64,000 nt of DNA, from NCBI RefSeq assembly GCF_037325665.1, contig NC_090253.1:19670862-19734861 (forward strand). The letters run 5' to 3'. The position numbers and the translations under genes are program-made. The notes beneath the pieces were generated by a model, which saw only the letters and a program-made list of their open reading frames with translations, was not told where the DNA came from and searched no databases. This stretch comes from Littorina saxatilis. Lineage: Eukaryota > Mollusca > Gastropoda > Littorinimorpha > Littorinidae. Numbering within the stretch: position 1 is the stretch's first letter; every line of letters begins with the position of its first letter. Shown here one piece after another: positions 23,983 to 35,400 of the stretch.

Positions 23983-24276
23983 GGAGCATCGTGTCTGAGT
24001 AATAAGGTTGTACTCGACATCTGAACGCGGTCGCTGGATGAACATCAAATCGGCTGACCAGTTTAGGTTTCGAAGTCCCTCTTACACTGTTCTGTTTCTG
24101 GAACTCCCGCTGCCTCGTCGCACGGTTGAGTTCCGATTCTAAATATTCCTCTTGGGTACTGTGGTTGTCTTCTGGCTTCCTAGCTAGGCAAAATTCGTAA
24201 GCGGGGAAGTTGGGGAAAACTCTCTCAAACTTGGATGCTCTGTAGTGGCACTGCATGGGGCAGTTTGCCATCTTTT
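23983..24276 (+). pseudogene. 7SK-like RNA gene, copy 17, internal deletion
   Basis: Has three extra bases near 24016 and a deletion of about 19 bases after ATATTCCTC at 24152. End octamers and 3' hairpin are otherwise of type A. Confidence 0.55.
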
Positions 24277-24833
24277 TTTGTGTGCTCTACGAGCGCAAAA
24301 CAATTAATTACTTTTTAATGTGAAAAAAAGACCAGCTGTTGGATTATTATATTTGAATGATGGCTTTGGGAGATAATTAATACATTTTATTACCTGGGAA
24401 TGAGAAAGAGACAATCAGTTTATGAAAGGATGGGTAAGGGATGGATATGGATCGACGGAGCGGGTCACGTTATTCGTGATTTTCTGAAATTCTTATTCAG
24501 CTGAAAATAATGATTATTATATATATTTTTTGGGAGATAACTGTAGCAATCACCAGTGTTGATGCTTCAACGGTACCGAGTAGCCTTACTTGATCAAATG
24601 TTCATAAATGAAAAGGAACGATCTTCTTAATAATTGAGCAATAGTTTGAGGTAAACTAAGAAACTGAATAGTTGAAAAGTAAACATTTGCAGGTAATACA
24701 GCATAACCTTATCTTGCTGCATGCTCACAGAAGTTTGAAAAATGACTTTTAATCAGAACACATTTTGTTAAAACTTTTCAGCAAATGTCCTGGATGTGCA
24801 CTGCTTATAAATGTGCTATACCAGTACATTAGT

Positions 24834-25143
24834 GGAGCATCGTGTCTGAGTAATAAGGTTGTACTCATCTGAACGCGGTCGCTGGATGAACATCAAATCG
24901 GCTGACCAGTTTAGGTTTCGAAGTCCCTCTTACACTGTTCCGTTTCTGGAACTCCCGCTGCCTCGTCGCACGGTTGAGTTCCGATTCCAAATATTCCTCT
25001 ATCAGTTAGAGATGATTTGGGTACTGTGGTTGTCTTCTGGCTTCCTAGCTAGGCAAAATTCGTAAGCAGGGAAGTTGGGGAGACTCTCTCAAACTTGGAT
25101 GCTCCGGCAGTGGCACGGCATGGGGCAGTTTGCCATCTCTTTT
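24834..25143 (+). ncRNA. 7SK-like RNA gene, copy 18
   Basis: Same 3' hairpin form as copy 6 (CGGC with GCAGTTTGCC) and again followed by a SINE-bearing spacer. Confidence 0.55.
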
Positions 25144-25318
25144 TTGCTCTACGACCGCAAAACAATTAATTACTTTTTAATGTGAAAAAAAGACAAGCTG
25201 TACATGTTGGATTATTATATTTGAAAGATGGGTTTGGGAGATAATTAATACATTTTATTACCTGGGAATGAGAAAGAGACAATCAGTTTGTGAAAGGATG
25301 GATATGGATCGACGGAGC

Positions 25319-25701
25319 AGGGCGGGGATGTAGCTCAGTCGGTAGCGCGCTGGATTTGTATCCAGTTGGCCGCTGTCAGCGTGAGTTCGTCCCCACGTTC
25401 GGCGAGAGATTTATTTCTCAGAGTCAACTTTGTGTGCAGACTCTCCTCGGTGTCCGAACACCCCCGTGTGTATACGCAAGCACAAGACCAAGTGCGCACG
25501 AAAAAGATCCTGTAATCCATGTCAGAGTTCGGTGGGTTATAGAAACACGAAAATATCCGGCATGCTTCCTCCGAAAACGGCGTATGGCTGCCTAAATGGC
25601 GGGGTAAAAAACGATCATACACGTAAAATTCCACTCGTGCAAAAAACACGAGTGTACGTGGGAGTTTCAGCCCACGAACGCAGAAGAAGAAAGAAGAAGA
25701 A
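25319..25701 (+). mobile_element. tRNA-derived SINE in array spacer, copy 10
   Basis: Same junctions as the other array SINEs; last SINE-bearing monomer. Confidence 0.9.
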
Positions 25702-26086
25702 GATCGACGGAGCGGGTCACGTTATTCGTGATTTTCTGAAATTCTTATTCAGCTGAAAATAATGATTATTATATATTGGAAGATAACTGTAAATAGCAAT
25801 CATCAGTGTTGATGCTTCAACAGTACCGAGTAGCCTTACTTGATCAAATGTTCATTAATGAAAAGGAACTGTATCTTCTTAATAATTGAGCAATAGTTTG
25901 AGGTAAACTAAGAAACTGAATAGTTGAAAAGTAAACATTTGCAGGTAATACAGCATAACCTTATCTTGCTGCATGCTCACAGAAGTTTGAAAAATGACTT
26001 TTAATCAGAACACATTTTTGTTAAAACTTTTCAGCAAATGTCCTGGATGTGCACTGCTTATAAATGTCCTATACCAGTACAGTAGT

Positions 26087-26394
26087 GGAGCATCGTGTCT
26101 GAGTAATAAGGTTGTACTCATCTGAACGCGGTCGCTGGATAAACATCAAATCGGCTGACCAGTTTAGGTTTCGAAGTCCCTCTTACACTGTTCCGTTTTT
26201 GGAACTCCCGCTGTCTCGTCGCACGGTTGAGTTCCGATTCCAAATATTCCTCTATCAGTTAGAGATGATTTGGGTACTGTGGTTGTCTTCTGGCTTCCTA
26301 GCTAGGCAAAATTCGTAAGCGGGGAAGTTGGGGAAAACTCTCTCAAACTTGGATGCTCTGTAGTGGCACTGCATGGGGCAGTTTGCCATCTTTT
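26087..26394 (+). ncRNA. 7SK-like RNA gene, copy 19
   Basis: Type A hairpin, end stem closed by GATGCTCT. Its downstream spacer (26430-26455) keeps the empty target site of the CGCGTAAGG-family insert found in monomers 3 and 4. Confidence 0.6.
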
Positions 26395-26613
26395 TTGCTC
26401 TACGAGCGCAAACAATTAATTACTTTTTAATGTGAACAAATACAAAAAATGACCAGCTGTTGGATTATTATATTTGAATGATGGCTTTGGGAGATAATCA
26501 ATAAACTTTTATTACCTGAGAATGAGAAAGAGACAATCAGTTTATGAAAGGATGGGTAAGGGATGGATATGGATCGACGGAGCGGGTCACGTTATTCGTG
26601 ATTTTCTGAAATT

Positions 26614-26807
26614 ATCATTCTTTTAATTGTTTTGGTTGTTGTTGGGAGTTTGTTTGTTTTATTAGTTTGTGTTGTGTATTTGTTTTGTTGTGTTTGATAG
26701 TTTGCTTGTTTGTTTGTTTATATATCTGTCATTGTGGTTGTGCCATGTGGATGTTGCTGTTTAAAAAAAAAGTCTTTGTTGTTTGCGGGTGTGTTTTTCT
26801 GTTGTAG

Positions 26808-26843
<36 letters not shown>

Positions 26844-27358
26844 TTTGTGTGTGGATTTTGTTTTTGTTTTTGTGTGAGGTTGTTTTTTGAGGGAGGAGGG
26901 GCGAATCAGTGCCAGGCTCCCACGAAGTGCAAATGGGGTTACATTTATCAGGCTTGACCTTCTCCGTGGGCGATTGCCGACTCTCTCTCTCTCTGTCTCT
27001 CTCTGTCTCTCTCTGTCTCTCTCTCTCTCTCTCAGTCTCTCTCTCTTTCTGTCTCTCTCTCTCTCTCTCTCAGTCTCATCATTGCCCTTTAGGATTTTGT
27101 TGTTTTGTTGAATGTTCTTTTTTGCTTTAGATTGTTTGTTGGTGACGCTTTTTTATTTGTTTGCTTGTATAGACTTGAAGTGTGTGTGTGTGTGTGTACG
27201 TGTGTTTTCATTTTATTTTTTTATTTTTTTATTCTAAAGTTTTGTACTTCGTTCCATGTGTGTATTGTAGTAGGGTCGACTATAGCTGTAAGAAAGGACC
27301 GTATGGACCTAATGCTATTATCCTTCCGTATTAAAGTTTTCGAGTTCGAGCGGCCTGT

Positions 27359-27443
<85 letters not shown>

Positions 27444-28130
27444 TCTGTATGAAGATACTGACGCATATGTACCAACGCATACTTTTCTTTGGCAGCGGAT
27501 CACTGGAGGATCGATTTCCCTGACACTCATTTAAAGGATAAATTCATTGCGACTCAGCGAATCAGTCACTATACTAGGCCTACATGCTCACAGTTATAGT
27601 TACACAGGCTGTGCACTGTGTACACCTATCTCCAAGGCTGATTTTGTCTTTCCCCTCACTGTTGCGTCACACAAGCGTGTCAGATCATTGTCTAGATAGG
27701 TATACATAGCAGGAGGGATGGAACAGGGGGAACTGCATGTACAGGGGGACATGTTTGTAGTTGCTATGGTAGCTGGTAAACACATAAAACAGGGAAACTA
27801 TCGCAGCCGACTCCATTGAATCGTGGCCGGAAACTAGTAAAAGGTGGGTCGGGCCACAGACTTGGATAAGATTAGTATACGAAAGCGATGTTTCAGTTCA
27901 AACCTGTTTTTCTTGTAAAGGCGGCAACCTGCAATGACCGCCACCTATGTTCAATGCAGCCGACAGTAGTAGCGGTAGTAGTAGTAGAATAGAGTAGTAA
28001 GAGGAGGAGGAGGAACTTTAGACTCGAGGACTGAGGAGTGAAGACTGAGGAGACTCGGAAGGGAGGGGGGCCGGGGGGGGGGGGGGGGGGGGGGGGAAGG
28101 GAGAGGTTCTTCATCACAGTGAGTGGTAAT
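26614..28130. repeat. Simple-sequence region
   Basis: Contains (GTT)n at about 26808-26842, CT-rich tracts at 26982-27072 and 27361-27440, a short GT tract at 27181-27200, and a run of nearly 30 G at about 28068-28096. The stretch 27480-27960 is ordinary single-copy-looking DNA with no recognisable gene. Confidence 0.9.
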
Positions 28131-28396
28131 AAACTTTGATCAGGAATCAGCAAGGCTTCCGAATTTGTGTCCATGTAAAATTATGCTCTTATTCCATGCA
28201 CAATCCTGGACAGATTTTAGGCCACGGTCAGTGACATGCCGGGAGAAAAATCATCTCAGTTTAAAGATTCCGGCAGCAAATTGTCAGTGCAACTGAGTTA
28301 GTTAGTTAGTTAGTTGTTGCTTTTTGGCGGGTCCAGCGGACCATATAGGCCAAATCAGGACGCCAGTGCATCTGAGTGGCTAGCCTATCTTCTGAC

Positions 28397-28460
28397 AAAG
28401 AACCAAAACGAATGTAGTCCAGAACTTCGAACTTCTGGACTACATTCGTTTTGGTTCTTT
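28397..28460. repeat. Perfect 28 bp inverted repeat (hairpin)
   Basis: Arms 28397-28424 and 28433-28460 are exact reverse complements around an 8 bp centre. No known terminator or gene context; probably the core of a foldback insertion. Confidence 0.9.
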
Positions 28461-28485
28461 GACTGGCCCTCATTTGATGTTGTGC

Positions 28486-28717
28486 CGGTGTCACGAACTG
28501 AAACCTCTGCTGAAGAATCCTCTCATTGCGGTCAATGCGCATGCGCCAATCTTGGACTTAAAAAATGCGACCCGGCCTTTGACCGAACGAACCATGGGTT
28601 AGAGTTAGGGTTAGGGTAAGGTTGTTCACGACCTGATTAATCTCCCCATGTTAGCGCATGCGCGTTGACCGCATTGAGAGGGATTGTTCAGGCAGAGTTT
28701 TCAGTTCGTGACACCGG
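28486..28717. repeat. Foldback with ~62 bp arms and telomere-like centre
   Basis: Arms 28486-28546 and 28654-28717 are imperfect inverted repeats (GGTGTCACGAACTGAAA at one end, its inverse at the other). The 107 bp centre holds GGGTTAGAGTTAGGGTTAGG (28595-28620), that is TTAGGG-type units. Confidence 0.8.
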
Positions 28718-28839
28718 GTCAGTCAGTGTTACATTCAATCATTGACTCGAGTCTATCTGTTTTGAAAAGAATTTTAGTGAGAGAGTTTTTCAGTGTTCTA
28801 GAGGTAGCCCTGGTCAGCGTGGCTGGTCAGTAATAGACG

Positions 28840-30625
28840 AATTCCGAAAGTAACTCCGTCGGGTTTCACGGTATGGGTTGTGGGAGAGTGACCTTTTCTT
28901 GCAAAACTTCCGACAAACAAAGGATGGACCAATCACTAGCGAGAGACCCAGCCCAAATGGTTGTGTGATGCGTCTCAAGCGTGTTGGCGTTGACATACAT
29001 GTGCTTAAGTGTCGCATCCGCTTTCAGCCTTCATCGCTGGCTAGCCAAAGCTGCATGCAGCACCGGTCGAAAAGAGAGCAGCCATCCGCGTAGGTCTCTT
29101 CTGCCGGTTAGCCTCTCACCAACAAGTCCTATGCATTGCCTCCACGTGGCGTTGGGTGGAAACTGGGAGCCCTATGCTCCCAGGCTAAAATGCAAGGGCG
29201 CGGAGGAGATTTTCTCCGTACGTGCGGTACGCAGGCCCACCCGTGTGTGGATACGCCCTGGTGCCCATGAAACAAATCCCCAGGTATGGGTGAAATACCA
29301 AGACTAGACATCCCAACGGCGGAACTGGCGGAAGAGGAGAGTGAACTCCCAACGGCAGCGAAGGCGGAAGAGGACGTCTAGTCACCCATCCCAACGGTCA
29401 GACAGGCGGACGAGGAGCTTGCTCCCAACGGCTGGCTGGGCGGACGAGGATGCCCCATGTTACTGCTGCTTCCACAAGCGCTGGGTAGGAACGACTCGTT
29501 AACCAAGGTAGGCAGCATTCCTAGGAGAAGGAAAACCCTGAAGACAAACCTGGGGGGTTGGACCCATTAGCTGAAACCCCCATGTCACCCCCATGTCACA
29601 TCCAACTTGCTAGGGGAACACATCCGGCAGAGGTGGCAACAGGACAGATATGCCCACAACCTGGCACCGAAGGCGAATACAACAGCAGACTGGACAGCTC
29701 AGGGCGTCAGCATGGATGCGGAAGATGCGACGGCCATCCAGAAAACGGGTAGATTGAACTCGGCAGCCCGGTAAAGCAATCAATCTAGGAGAGCGAACAC
29801 TCTGATATAAAAACAAGCTGAAGTCGGATGTGCTGGGCCTGACTTGTCAGGCGCGTAACGGCAGCACAACGCATCTACGCTCACATGACAGACAACAATG
29901 GAAATGACTCTCGATATGGTGCTCGTCCGTTGGAGACCCACCAGGGTGGAAAGCGAACGACGAAGAAGAAGAAGAAGAAGAAGAACTAGCGAGAGGTCTG
30001 GCACACCTTTGACGCCGTCATCTTGGCCCTGCCGCGTCATATAGTACCCCCTCGATTTATACTCGAGACTGAAATGTTGTTTCCTGGTAAAATTAATGAA
30101 GTGAAATTATTTAAGGACGTAAAGCGTGTCAGTTTTTTGCACGCGAAGAACATTGGTGGTGAAATTTAATAGATTTCACCCCAAAAATCGATTTCTTCGA
30201 AAACGTGTACCGAGTGGTTACGCCCCTTGAATGAGAAGGGTAACATTTTAGGATGAATTAAATTTCTAAGTTAAATAAAAAAAAATTGGTTGGGCTAATT
30301 TGGCCCCATGAATGCCAGTGAAGGTACCCAAGATCGCTCATCAGTACTATCGAAGGGTGTTTTTTTGTTCAGTGTGGAGTTTATACAGGATCAACGAGGC
30401 CGAGAATCGTGATTATATGACGGCAGGGCCAAGATGACGGCGGCGTCAGTCACACCGGGACTGACTGCTCAGTGAAACACGTGCTCCGGTCCACGTGTTT
30501 CCGAAAGACCCCTCGCTAGTGATTGGTCCTTCCTTTGTTTGTCGGAGGTTTTGCAAGAAAAGGTCACCTTTCCACAAAACCTACAAACCCGAAGGAGTTA
30601 TTTCCAAAAATCGTCTTGAATTCAC
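28840..30625. mobile_element. Inverted-repeat element split by a retroposon
   Basis: The arm formed by 28840-28945 plus 29985-30050 is repeated in inverse order at 30410-30625, for example TTGTTTGTCGG and the inverse of CATCTTGGCCCTGCCG. About 360 bp of unrelated sequence lies between the arms. The right arm has some 60 bp that the left arm lacks. No coding capacity is seen. Likely a MITE or foldback transposon. Confidence 0.75.
28946..29984 (+). mobile_element. GAA-tailed retroposon, 1.04 kb, family unknown
   Basis: Flanked by the 11 bp duplication ACTAGCGAGAG (28935-28945 and 29985-29995) and ending in (GAA)n, so it was inserted by target-primed reverse transcription. It has no credible open frame. 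Between 29309 and 29452 it carries four ~40 bp units of the form CCCAACGG, variable part, GGCGGA, GAGGA. The tail resembles that of the tRNA-SINEs here, which suggests use of the same LINE partner. Confidence 0.85.
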
Positions 30626-31280
30626 GTTTTTTTTTAATAGAGCATTCAGTGTTCAGTCCAACAAATATTTCCAGACCACCTTTATTTCTATAGACAGCAC
30701 TTACCTCCCCTCGTGTGTTCAACGCGGAAATGACGACAGAGATTTACTGTGGTGTGTTACTGTGTTCGATAGTGTGCGAGTACCTTACTTTCGTGGAATC
30801 TTGTTCTTCGCACGTAGAGGAGCTCTATTGTTCTTAGGTAATGAAAAGTAGATTACCGTAAATTGTTTTGTTCAACTGCGAATGATCAAGTAGCAGACTC
30901 GTCTGAAATTTGTGGAAGGGGATGATGTTTCCCGTTAGAATTCACCTCACTGATACCGGACGATTTCGATTCCAAACTTGAACTCGAACAAGTTTATGTA
31001 GTACTAGTAGGCATAATAAGTAGATGGGCATTTTAGTGGATACTTAATACTACATATGAGAATACTTTTGATTAAGGCATGTCTTGTAATTGAAGTGTAA
31101 GCGAACAGTAATGTTTAAACCGATATAACATACTAGAAGAGAAACGGAATCAAGAGTGACTGAGTGTGTTGCGTATGAAACTGAAAGTGGATGAGTCAGT
31201 TTCACTTTTAGACTTTCTGCTTGCGTTTGTAGTCCCGCCCACTTTTCTAAGAAATTTCAAAAACATTACGAAATACAACG
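30626..31280. other. Upstream flank of NUDT9, no gene recognised
   Basis: Could hold a 5' untranslated or presequence exon of NUDT9; a possible donor site, TTAG/GTAATG, lies at 30836-30842. Nothing here can be shown to be coding. Confidence 0.25.
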
Positions 31281-31607
31281 CAGGGGCTCACATCCACGTC
31301 GGACATCGGACATACACGGATCTATTTTCCAAATGTCCTATACATTTTTCATGCAAGAGGACGTCCTATTGTTTTTGTCACAAAGAGGTCATTGTCCGAT
31401 TATGCTTTCATTTGATCGGGAAAATGTCAGTACTTTTTAATTTACAGTAGTTTGATTTGCTACGATGTGTCTCTCCAAGCAGACAAAACCATGCTGTTAG
31501 TGCACGTTTTGTTTCATTGTTTTTGTTTTTTCGGGACAAATGTCCCATCGTTTTTGCATTGTTCAGGACATTTGTCCTATGCCATCTCTCATGGATGTGA
31601 GCCCCTG
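31281..31607. mobile_element. hAT-like MITE
   Basis: Perfect 16 bp terminal inverted repeats starting CAGGGGCTCACATCCA. The flanking 8-mers ATACAACG and AGTCAACG match at six positions, as expected for an old 8 bp hAT target duplication. Internal sequence (TCGGACATCGGACATA) is shared with the element at 36065. Confidence 0.75.
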
Positions 31608-32226
31608 AGTCAACGCTTGACTTGATTCATGTTTTTGTAGGCAGTGTGGTGGTTCTTTCTTCTGACTGACACTGACAGAGCTCTTCCATTTTGCAGGTGT
31701 GCAAGTTCACCAGAAAGTGCTAACTTTGGCTAAGTGGCCACAGTGATCTTATATTCGTGAATGAGTCCTTTGAGACATTGTCTTCGCAGTCTGCACAAGT
31801 GCTGTCGTGTAAAGTTTGTTTTCTGCTTCCGGCGAGAATAGATTTTGGCCAAGGATTATAGCAAGAGATCAAAATAGTGACGTTATGTTAATTGTTAAGT
31901 ATTAGGATCGAAAACAATACAGAATTTCCCCCTCCCTAAGTGCTTTTCATATGCTTGTGATTGTGAAGAAAATGGCATGTAGATGAAAAAGAGTGTTAAA
32001 AAAAAGCTATTGTATTTTGTAATCATAGTTTTTGTAAAATTGTGTAAACACATTCAGGTTTGAAAGGGGGATTAGGGAGGGTGGAGTTATTATAAACTTA
32101 AGACTTGAGATGACTGTATGACTATGACTATAAAGATCTATAGTATAAATCAGTAAATTGCAGTGCAACTGATTAGTTGATTTGACTCAAGAGTGAAATT
32201 TGCAACATTTCCTGTGTCTTCGGCAG

Positions 32227-32474
32227 CTTGACTGGTGCAGTGGAGGGCGTGTCAGCATGACGCAACAATGTATCCACGTCAAAGCCAGGTGTCCAGTGTA
32301 TCCTCGTACGGAGAATACAGAAAATCCGATCAAACGGTTTGAAGTGCCTGATGACAAGGTTCCATGGAAGGTTGCCTTTCCAAAATATGATCCTCCTGTT
32401 TACACTGCACCTTCAGTCGCAAAACAACCAGTATGGGCAGATGTGGACGTTCTAAATAAAGATAATAAAAACAA
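32227..32474 (+). CDS. NUDT9: NUDT9 first recognised coding exon
   Basis: Acceptor TCTTCGGCAG/CTTGAC, donor AACAA/GTGAGT. The first in-frame ATG is at 32257 ([12 protein letters not shown]); the ten codons before it are open (LDWCSGGRVS), so translation may start in an earlier exon. Ends in phase 2. Confidence 0.85.
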
Positions 32475-35400
32475 GTGAGTGTTACGGTTAAGTGGTGTTC
32501 GCATGGCAGACTTTGTACCCACTTTCAGTCGGCGCCAAGTCAAATCTAAAAGTAGTAAAATCGCTGCCCCTATGAACAGCGCAAATGCGCAAACTAGTTT
32601 TAAGTGGCGATTCTCGCCTGACTTGAAGGCCAGTGCAGCTATCGGAGCTACCTCCTAATGAGGTAAAAGCAGTTTGGCTAGAGCTAACCAATCAGTAAGC
32701 GCAGTAAGAAAAGTCTGCGCGAAATCTTTGCCAAGAGACAGTCGAGACAAGCAGTACTAGACTGAGTTTTGGAGTCGGTGCTAAATCGTACCTAAATCGC
32801 AAGTAACAATGGTGCAATGCTGATTGTGTTGCTTAGGCCTAAACAAAAAATAGGTGTGGTTACGGTAACCCGACCTACCCTATTTTTAGGGGCCGACCCT
32901 ATAACTTTTTTTTTACATTTGTCAACAACAACAAAATGAGTGCAGAAAACGCAATGAAAGCGAAAGCGCTCGAGTCGCACACTTATTTCCCTGTCAAGTA
33001 GGTTTAATTTGTACACATTAGAAAAAAAAGTAAAAATAAAAGTGATTGCCTACCTTCCTAAATCCTATCCTATTTTTTTTGGCTATGTTACCTTAACCAC
33101 ACCTATTTTTTTTTTGGCCTTACCTTCAAAATGAAAGTGTGTAAGATGAATATTGATCAACCAGCACATTCTTTTGTTTTATCACAGAACACCAAAATGG
33201 AACAGTTTAGATGGGAAGATCAACCGCAAAAGTCACGAAGGAAGATACGAGATAAATAGCTGTGGTTGCCCCAAGTAAGAGCACTTACTGTTTGTGTCTG
33301 TCACTGACTGTGTCTTGTGTCTGTCTATATCAAACTATCCCTATTATATATCAGTTCCCCTTATTCTGTGTCTCGATCTGTCTCCAAAATATTGATTCTT
33401 CTTCTTGCGTTCGCCGCTTTCTTCATGGTTGGCGTTGATGCGTGGTACCATGGTTTATTAGAGTGCGCCGTGCAGCCCAGTACCTCCGTCTTCAGCACTA
33501 AGTATGATGTCTTTGTTTTTTGATCATCTAATCTATGTGTGTGTCTGTTAGCTTTTTTCATCTTTGCAATTTCTTGGTTATATTTCTATCCAGGATGTGT
33601 GTGTGTGTGTGTGTACACAGTTTGGTGTGCATTGAGTTTTTAAGCTATCATGGTTCTTTGTCATGGCTGGTTGACATGAATAATACATGTTTGACATTTT
33701 CCAATAGTATTATGCAATTGTCATTGATTTTCTTGACATCCACGCCATCTTGATAGACACTTTTTAAAAAAAATTAAATGTTGCTTCAGATAAAGTTGAT
33801 TTTATTCTTGTTACTTGTGCACAGGAATCCACATGGACGAACAGGGCTGAAGGGCAGGGGTTTGCTGGGCCGATGGGGACCTAACCATGCAGCAGATCCC
33901 ATTGTAACAAGGTAACCTTGTTTTCTTTTTTGTAGCCGTAGGAGGTAAAATAAAGAAAAACTGAGATGACAAAACTGTGATGGTGTGTGATACTTTTGAA
34001 GACCTCCAGGGGCCCGGTAGCTCAGCTGGTAGAGCACTGGACTTGTGATCCGAGGGTCGCAGGTTCAAATTTGGGCCGGGCCGGACACGGGTCAACTTTA
34101 TGTGCAGACTCAAGACGGTATCCTTGTCCCACCCCCGTGTCACCACAGTGGCATGTAAAAGACCTCGGTCATTCTGTCATAAGTGCAGGTGGCTGATTAC
34201 ACCTAAACACACATACACCTGGGTAGCGCGACTGATGTTGACCCCAATTTCCCAGCAATGAGACAATACAGTAATAAAATTTAAAAAAAGAAAGAGATGA
34301 AAAGGAAGGAAGGGAGTCTTAAAATGGAGGTACAGTTACATACATCATGAGCAGAAAATAGGGAAAGCTATGTTATATTTTTAGCGGCTCTCGTTTGCCA
34401 GGGAGTAAGCAACTCAAACTTCCATGTGGGAAAACTCACAAGACCTTACCTAACCTCACTATATAGACATACCTTACTTTATCTACGTTTACCTTTACCT
34501 AACCTTACCTCATACATGCATGTATTGTTTCAGGTGGAAACGAGATGAGTCGGGCAAGGTGGTAGAAAAAGATGGGAAGAAAGTAGCACAATTTATCGCT
34601 GTCCAGAGAAGAGACAACAACGAATGGGCATTGCCTGGGGTGAGTGTGTGAACATGATCTGTTTTGCTCAGCCCTGAAAGTGGCAAGTATTTTACTCGCC
34701 ATGGCAAGTAGAAACATGTAACTGGCAAGTAGAAATGCTAATCTACTCGCCAAATGTGAGTTCAATTGCTGAAACAAATGGTTGATTTGGCGAGTAAAAT
34801 TTGCTCTCTGGCTAGTAAAATTTGCTTTCTGGCTAGTAAATTTTGAGAGGCACTAGCCAAAGGCTTACAAGTGCAGCATTTTTTGGACTTTTACTGATTC
34901 AGGGCTATATGCTCTGAGCAGTTCTAGACTAAGAAGCAAAAAACACAAGCAATGAGATGCAGCAAACAACTCTCACTCTGCACAGATTGCAAACCAGCTA
35001 TTGGTTTTTGGTATATATGTCAAAGTGTAAGTGTAAGACAGCCAAAGAAACGGTGTGGCCAAGTTCCAATTTTGTGCCGGTTGGTCCCTGTTTCTTTTTT
35101 CTTTTTTTGTGCCTGTTTGTTTCAGAGAGCTTAGATCTTCTTCTTCTTGTCGTTCGCCTAGGTTACACTTGGAGTCCAGCTCTGGTTATGAAGCTGGTGG
35201 TCTCATGTAGAGCCTCCACAGGTGGAGAGCTTAGATAATGATGTGTTTTGTAAACCAGTCATTGCCTTGTGAAAAGCTGACAGATCTTTGATGGTGAACA
35301 CGATCGTTTACACAGAAAGAAAGGTGCCTTTAAACTTAAAACAATCGCCTGAACTTTTATGGCCCTTGTGGCAAATTTGCCAAAGAGAAAATGTGACCCT

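Larger units (their letters stand above)
750..26613 (+). repeat. Tandem array of ~866 bp monomers with a ~305 nt RNA-like core
   Basis: Nineteen monomers in the same orientation. Basic spacing between conserved cores is 866-868 bp; monomers with a SINE in the spacer repeat at 1238-1253 bp. Each monomer has an AT-rich spacer, a TATA box, the core and a T-run. The last monomer breaks off at about 26613 and the first starts at about 750. Insertions raise some spacings: a LINE fragment after core 1, an ~880 bp repeat after cores 3 and 4, and a LINE before core 16. The core is far better conserved than the spacer, which suggests a selected or homogenised transcription unit rather than a plain satellite. 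Confidence 0.95.

Noticed and set aside
27221-27530. RE-rich and SLSL-rich open frames
   Set aside because: Translation of a CT dinucleotide tract.
34014-34085. tRNA gene in NUDT9 intron 3
   Set aside because: Same reasoning: tRNA-like promoter head without a proper acceptor stem, continuing into a SINE body.
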